From Eledone cirrhosa (Eukaryota; Mollusca; Cephalopoda; Octopoda; Eledonidae): a stretch of DNA of 64,000 nt. Each line of letters begins with the position of its first letter. The stretch's first letter is position 1. The stretch spans positions 121,244,870 to 121,308,869 of the forward strand of contig OZ024742.1 in the NCBI GenBank assembly GCA_964016885.1, read 5' to 3'. Below are positions 58,332-64,000 of the stretch, one piece after another. The position numbers and the translations under genes are program-made. The notes beneath the pieces are model-generated. The model searched no databases. It was not told the origin of the DNA and worked only from the letters and a program-made list of their open reading frames with translations.

Positions 58332-59425
58332 TGTATGTATGTATGTATGTATGTATGTATGTATGTATGTATGTATGTATGTATGTATGCATGCATGTAT
58401 GTATGTATGTATGTATCGGAAGCATCCGATGATGTTGACCAGTTCTCCTTATCGGGTAGTGTTTTCGATACTCAGAGAGGGGGATTGGTCGAGTGCAAGG
58501 CCTTTCTCCACTTGAAAAAACCTCCAAAGCACAGACATTGCTTGTTCAGGATATGTTACAGATTCGTGTGACTGGCCGTAGCCTAAAAGTGGATCATTTT
58601 CTGTAATTTGACAAGTGATTGCAATACTCTTATCACAGTTTGCAGCCATCATGTATGTATGTATGTATGTATGTATGTATGTATGTATGTATGTATGTAT
58701 GTATGTATGTATGTATGTATGTTAAACCACTGGGAGTGAAGGACCCCTAGCCTTTGTCAGGGCATTCTTCTAGGAGACGGCAACTCATGAATCTGGGATA
58801 ACTCCAATATAAAACCTGCGGCTGATCTTTTCTTCTTTTCGGGTTATAGCTACTGTCGCTCAGAGAGTGGGATTGGCTCAGTGCACAGTCTTTCCTCACT
58901 TTAAAAAAATATCTTCACGCACAGGCATTGCACGATAGAATTAAATAATAATTATTAATAATTGTTTCTACTTTAGGCACAAGGACAGCAATTACCCAGT
59001 GCATTACTGGTACTTTATTTTATCGACCCCGTAAGGATGAAAGGCAAAGTCAACCTCGGCGGGGTTTTGGTATATCGATAACGAGGGGGCAGCCATCATG
59101 TATGTATGTATGTATGTATGTATGTATGTATGTATGTATGTATGTATGTATGTATGTATGTATGTATGTATGTATGTATGCATGCATGTATGTATGTATG
59201 TGTGTATGTATGTATGTATGTATGAACGTGTGTGCGTGTGTATGTGTGTTTTTTTTTCCTCACTTAAAAAAGCTTCAAGCACAGGCATCGCTTGATATGA
59301 CATTTTTTGCGATGCATGGTATTGCTGGCTATAGGCAAATCCCTAGCAGGACTAGAAAACTGCGTCCGTGATGCTCATGCTTAAGTATCAAGCGATGGCA
59401 TTACTCGAAATCGAGTTGCAGCCAT
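57890..59425 (+). repeat. Tandemly duplicated cassette with (GTAT)n tails
   Basis: Three to four diverged units share CCTTTGTCAGGGCA, TCTAGGAGA-GGCAACTC-type sequence, CAGAGAGTGGGATTGGCTC, CACAGGCATTGC, and an end CGAGTTGGCAGCCACCAT or GCAGCCATCATG running into GTAT repeats at 58300-58416, 58654-58721 and 59097-59223. The last unit ends in (CAT)n and GTGTGTATG at 59425. Unit lengths are about 350-500 bp. The family is not recognised. Confidence 0.7.
58962..59064 (-). mobile_element. S1 SINE, 5'-truncated
   Basis: Reverse copy ending at GTCAACCTCGGCGGGG inside the 57.9-59.4 kb repeat cassette. Confidence 0.75.
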
Positions 59426-59429
59426 CATC

Positions 59430-60740
59430 ATCATCACGTGCGTGTGTGTATGTATGTGAGTGAGCGTGTGTTTGTGTTTACATGTAAGATCAACACTAAG
59501 CTCGCTTACAACGAAAATAATCCAGTAAGTTAAGACGTTCTAACAACAACAACAACAGCAGAAGCAGCAGCAACAGCAGCAGCAACAGCAGCAGCAGCAG
59601 AAAAAGAAGAAGAAGAAGAAGAGCACGAAAAGAGCTGCTGTGAAACATAAATACAGTATTTTATATGGGTTCATCTGTTTATAATCAATAGGTAACGTTA
59701 TCTTATCTCACTCCTAAGCAATGACAGGTAGAAAACTAAAAAGAAACACCTCCACTCCCCAAATAAACAGCAAAAACAACAGCAAAACACAAAAGCAAAA
59801 AAGAAAACCAGACACGCACGCACACAAGAGAAAAACAAGCACTCACCACCACAAAAAACCGAAAGAAACCGAAATAAATAAGTCATGCTTTACAGACATC
59901 TATAACAACCAAAAGTGTAAATGACGTCAAAGATATTTGTCTTTTAAGAGTAAGTAAATGTTAGAATAGTAGCGGAATTCTTGCAAGTTAGCTATAACTG
60001 GTGTAAATATATTTCCCAACTCTTGTAAATATAGCATCTCTCTGAATAGCATTATCAAAAATAATTCCTCTTTGTACCAGTCTTCGTCGAGACCTCTGGT
60101 CTCCATGGCCCTCACACAGCTAATTGTCTTCGTAAAATCGGAATGATGGTGGCCCGCCCAAGGAGGGAACCCCATAAGGTGGGGTGGTTGTTGCAGCGGG
60201 TATCTCTGGCCATTCTCTACGGTAACGCCTTTACCATTTTGTCCGCGGACCAGCGCGACTGAGGAACCGCTCTGACTGAGGTGTAGTGTCTGTCTCTTCT
60301 TTTCTTTCGTTGCTTGATATAATAATTGTTCAACATTGTTATTTAAGACTAAACAAATTTTTTTTTAAATGTAGCCTTGTGAGCCTTGTGAGTAAAATAG
60401 TAAAATTTAAGAGACGGAAACTGGGAAATTCTCGTCTGCAAGACGTTCCTGGTTTTAGGTGGTAATCTTAATATGACGTTTGGCTTTACAGCATCACCTT
60501 ATCTTTGGGGAGAAGCGGAGAGTGGGTGGCATGCGAACTAAGTGATGGTGTTAAACGAATATTCCGGTTTAATGATATTATCCCCCCACCCTCCTTCTGC
60601 TAGCCATAGAGCGGCCATCAGAAAGACCAGGAACACTGTATACCTTTACAAAGGGTTCCACAAACTAGAGATGCCAGATTCTAGCATGCATTCATTGTGT
60701 AATGTAGAAAATATTGAACAATAACATTGTAATAAATACG
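59430..60740. other. Unassigned sequence
   Basis: Holds the triplet tract at 59543-59625 and otherwise unique sequence. A minus-strand frame at 60175-59927 reads FTKTISCVRAMETRGLDEDW without a recognised family. Confidence 0.3.
59543..59625 (+). repeat. CAG/AAC/AAG triplet tract
   Basis: Mixed AAC, CAG and AAG triplets, about 80 bp. No exon is apparent. Confidence 0.85.
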
Positions 60741-60744
60741 TTGG

Positions 60745-61175
60745 GTTCTAATTTAGGCAGAAAGTAATTAAATTTATAGGAAGAGAAAAGTTGATAAAAT
60801 CAACCTAACTACTTGACTGGCGCTTTATGTTATCGATCCCAGAAGGTTGAAAGGAAAAGTTGATATCGACGGGATTTGAACTTAGATCTGGATCGGATAC
60901 TCCAATGGCATTTTATCCGACGCACTACCAACTCAGCCAATCCACAACCATAAATAATTGTTTCTACATTTTGGCACAAGACCAGCACATTTTTTAAGGG
61001 GGGGGGGGGGAGGATGTCGATTAAATCGACCCCAGTGCATTACTGGTGCTTTATTTTATCGATCCCGTATGGATGAAAGGCAAAGCTAACCTCTCGGCAT
61101 TTGATCTCAGAATGTAAAGGGCCGTAACTCTATGTTGCGATGCATGTTGTCCGACGCTCTATCGATACTGCTAAA
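60745..61175 (-). mobile_element. Two adjacent S1-type SINEs, older
   Basis: A decayed copy (60745-60950, ends TACCAACTCAGCCAATCCAC) is followed by a 3'-insert variant (60955-61175) carrying a G11 run and GATTAAATCGACCCCAGTGC. Confidence 0.72.
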
Positions 61176-61319
61176 TAATGTATCTATAAAGTAATTAATT
61201 TAATCTTAGGCTGGTAAGCAGGTCTGAGTTCAAATGATTCTGTGGATAGTTATTCCTTTCATTTGACAGAGTGATAAAACCCATACCAGTAATATACTGG
61301 TGAAGTTGTAGGAGCGCCA

Positions 61320-61615
61320 TATTGACGTATGGCGTTTCTTAGGGCATTTTAAAATCTAGCGGAGCCCATCTCCTCTCCAGATCTGAATATAGCAGGTTCT
61401 TCTTGAGAGGGATAGAAAATGACAGAAAGGAAGTGAGACAGAGATATAGAAAAAAAATTGACCTCAGTACTAGACTGGTATTATTTATCAACTTCCAAAG
61501 GATGAAAAACAAAGTTGCCTCGGCGGGATTTGAACACAGGAAACAGAGAGCTGAAACAAATACCACAACGCATTCTATCCGACGTTATAACGACTCTACC
61601 AATTGGCCGCCTACC
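61320..61615 (-). mobile_element. S1-type SINE, long-tail subfamily
   Basis: The tail GGCATTTTAAAATCTAGCGG and GAAAGGAAGTGAGACAGAGA precedes the body CCTCGGCGGGATTTGAACAC and the head CGACTCTACCAATTGGC. Confidence 0.72.
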
Positions 61616-61857
61616 AGTAATACGCCAGGGCTTTATTAAATCAAATATTTAACCTCCTTTAGAACATTTGGTCTTTTGCACTGTCAAAGTCGATCAGAAT
61701 ATACTAAAATAGTTTAGTTACCAACACAGAATGGAATACAAGATGGACTACTTGTTCAGTAGATGGACTACTTGTTCTCACACATTTCTGAGTTCATATC
61801 CTACAGTCGACATTGTCTTTAGTTTATATATAACCATTAACTGTACTATAGTATAAT

Positions 61858-62055
61858 GCTAGAGTGAACCGATTTAAAGAAACGTTATTTCAATATGGCA
61901 CATAGCATTACCTAATGTTCCTTTGAAAAAAGAGTGAAGTGATTTGAAGACACGTTATTGCAATACTGGATGTAGCGTTATCTATTGTTATTTTGCAATT
62001 TGATTTGAAGAAATACCGGATATCGTTATCCAGGATTTGAAGAAAAATAATTTCA
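61858..62055 (+). repeat. Degenerate tandem repeat, ~60-65-bp units
   Basis: Three to four units with GTGAA-GATTTGAAGA, ACGTTATTGCAATA and TAGCGTTATC-type sequence. Not recognised. Confidence 0.5.
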
Positions 62056-62436
62056 AAACCGGGGTCTGACAGGGATGGGGCAGTACACAGATTCTCACCT
62101 GATTCTCACTTTTGGCTTCAAGATATTTTTCATCCACACCCGATAACTGATTCTGCCGACAGGTCAATTTAAGTTAAGAATTAAACGCTCGGAGAGGAGA
62201 TGGGCACCACTAAGCATTTCTAAGACCCATTGAAATGCTATGATGGACATACAGTCAAACGTCTAGAACGGCACACCAACGACTGGCTGCACCAGTTACG
62301 GGAATTTCATTGATTGATTGATTAGTATACCACGAATGAGTTAATTAGTGTTATGTCAATGGTAGGATTTTCCTTTTGAGTGAGGAGGATTCCAGCCATA
62401 CGCAGTCTGTAATCAGTTTCCCTAATTATTGTCATG

Positions 62437-62530
62437 GAGGTGAATTAGCAGAAACGTTTGAGCGTCGATTAGACGGCTTAGAGGTATTTATTCAAGCTCT
62501 TTGAGTTCTAAGTTCAAATTTTGCCGAGTC
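62437..62530 (+). mobile_element. S1-type SINE head only
   Basis: GTGAATTAGCAGAAACGTTT to TTCAAATTTTGCCGAG, then a (TACA)n run at 62531-62557 and the RT ORF at 62599. Confidence 0.6.
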
Positions 62531-62598
62531 TACATACATACATACATACATACATAAAAAAAATAAATACAAAATATTAGTGAATAGACGAACTCATC

Positions 62599-64000
62599 AT
62601 GGCAAAAAGTACAAGTCTCCTTCGACCAAATCGCAATTACAACCGTTGTATACAGTGGAGCTACGAGCTTAACAAAGAATTATATGAAGCATACAAACAA
62701 TCTGAACCCCAAAAGTTCGGTTTTATGCAAAGGCTAAAAACTTTATGGAACTCCAAACACCCAGAATTAGACTTTTCTCCAAAGCATCTAAATGAACAGG
62801 CAAAACGTATCATTAGATGTAAATTGATACATCTAACGGAATTGAGTGATACTACAAATACAGCCCTTGTAGACAACCACCCCACCTCCACTGACAGACA
62901 AAGAGAATGGCCAGCTAAATCTAACAGTGAACAGCTCACCAACAATTTTGCTGAAATCCATCCCACTTCCACTGAAGAACAGCGAGAAAGGTCAGCTGAC
63001 TCTAGTAGTAATTGTCACCACATCAACAACGAGGCTGCAATTCATGACTCTACTGAACAAACAGAGCACCAAAAACTTGTGGGCACCCTACAAGTGATAT
63101 GGAACGATATGTTTCAAGAGATACACAGCCTTAATGTGAGCGACAGACCATACAACACTAGAGTCAGTAAAGAACCCACTAAATTGGAATTGGAAGCGGT
63201 GAACGAAATAGCTGGCAATTATCTGAAGGCTATACGATCTAAAGGTGTAGAAACGACATTTGAAACGCTCAATGTTTTGTTATATGTTTCAGCTGTCACA
63301 TTGCTATCATATAACACACATCTAAAACCACGCAATCAAGATACAAACAGAAAGCCTGAACCAGCGTGGATGCGAAATTTAAAAACCAAAATTTTGTCCC
63401 TGAGACGAAGTATCTCACACATCGCAGTCGTTATGAAATGCAACATAGAGAGCAACTTCATACGACACCAGGAAGACCTAAAGAAAAAGTTAGAGAGACG
63501 ATTTGGAGATACCAAATTTAAAACTTTGAACTCCAAATTACACCAGTTGAAACAACAACTCACAGCTACAACAGAAAGACTAAAATATAAGTCAACAGCA
63601 CATAAACGACAAGTGCTAAATAGATTGTTTGCCAGAGATCCTAAATCAGTTTATCGCAGCTTCGGTGGCAAAAGCTCAATCCCTGTAAACGACACCCCTT
63701 CAAAAGAACAGGTTGAGAACTACTGGAGATCTGTATGGGAAACGGATGACGGATTCAACAGACAAGCTAATTGGCTAAAACAACTGGAACAGGACTACTG
63801 CCAACATGTCCAGACAAAACAATATGACATAGATGGGTCAATACTGGAAACAGCTCTACAGAAAATGTCGAATAGGAAATCGCCAGGCCCAGACCTCATT
63901 ACAGGAAACTGGTTGAAGAATTTCACTTTCTATCGGCAAGATCTCATACGGCTGTTTACAGAAACCATTAAGGGCACACAAGAACTGCCCAGATGGTTAT
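62599..64000 (+). CDS. Non-LTR retrotransposon polyprotein, N-terminal part, open to the window edge
   Basis: From ATG 62599 the frame has no stop for 467 codons and leaves the window. The first roughly 320 residues are Lys/Asn/Thr-rich, with basic helices and an imperfect repeat (NHPTSTDRQRE and IHPTSTEEQRE near 100 and 126). Then come LNRLFARDPKSVYRSFGGKS, a YWRSVWE motif, and NRKSPGPDLITGNWLK, the fingers motif that opens RT domains of R2/Dong-like and related LINEs. The catalytic YxDD should lie just right of the edge. The family is inferred from the order of motifs; the clade is not certain. The long clean frame suggests a recent insertion. Confidence 0.8.
   Translation, partial: MAKSTSLLRPNRNYNRCIQWSYELNKELYEAYKQSEPQKFGFMQRLKTLWNSKHPELDFSPKHLNEQAKRIIRCKLIHLTELSDTTNTALVDNHPTSTDRQREWPAKSNSEQLTNNFAEIHPTSTEEQRERSADSSSNCHHINNEAAIHDSTEQTEHQKLVGTLQVIWNDMFQEIHSLNVSDRPYNTRVSKEPTKLELEAVNEIAGNYLKAIRSKGVETTFETLNVLLYVSAVTLLSYNTHLKPRNQDTNRKPEPAWMRNLKTKILSLRRSISHIAVVMKCNIESNFIRHQEDLKKKLERRFGDTKFKTLNSKLHQLKQQLTATTERLKYKSTAHKRQVLNRLFARDPKSVYRSFGGKSSIPVNDTPSKEQVENYWRSVWETDDGFNRQANWLKQLEQDYCQHVQTKQYDIDGSILETALQKMSNRKSPGPDLITGNWLKNFTFYRQDLIRLFTETIKGTQELPRWL

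Noticed and set aside
58300..58416. Met-Tyr-Val-Cys repeat frames
   Set aside because: Translation of (GTAT)n microsatellite in several frames.

Overview
The window is intron-rich, repeat-dense animal DNA. It is most likely from a cephalopod mollusc, probably an octopus. The reasons are many tRNA-derived SINEs ending near a GTAGAAACAATT tail, SINEs and LINEs ending in (GATGAT)n, long (TA)n, (CA)n and (GTAT)n tracts, and spliced genes with invertebrate-type introns. This assignment rests on remembered families, not on a search. No prokaryotic operon, CRISPR array or true tRNA/rRNA gene was seen.

Two conserved host genes are visible as exon chains with correct splice sites and phases. On the minus strand, 580-19249 holds seven internal coding exons of an ANKRD42-like ankyrin-repeat protein. 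Its first exon was not found (it lies above 19249) and its 3' end lies off the left edge. On the plus strand, 33392-51975 holds a complete ten-exon NUFIP1 gene of 388 codons: two zinc fingers, the conserved NUFIP1 block and the C-terminal helix. NUFIP1 acts in box C/D snoRNP assembly. The two genes lie head to head, separated by about 14 kb of repeats.

Mobile DNA fills the rest. Two 5'-truncated copies of one RTE-like LINE lie at 6928-9130 and 47005-49515, both minus; the second sits in NUFIP1 intron 8. Fragments of the same or other LINEs lie at 21.9, 36.1 and 41.6 kb. A separate RT-type ORF is open for 467 codons from 62599 to the right edge. Penelope-like fragments lie at 10.3-11.3 kb and 53.1-54.5 kb. 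A non-autonomous LTR element is arranged LTR-internal-LTR-internal-LTR at 26856-30699, with a tRNA-Trp-type primer site and a 4-bp target duplication. There is also a non-autonomous Helitron (54603-55472), a TTAA-flanked piggyBac-like MITE family (six copies plus one relative) and several long hairpin elements.

About 40 SINE copies of several families are present. One family joins a tRNA-like head to a tail shared with the resident RTE LINE, which suggests the LINE mobilises it. Two large minisatellites (48-bp units at 22.4-23.3 kb, 25-bp units at 37.87-38.59 kb) appear to have grown from short internal segments of SINEs. From 52 kb to 62.5 kb I see only repeats and unassigned sequence.
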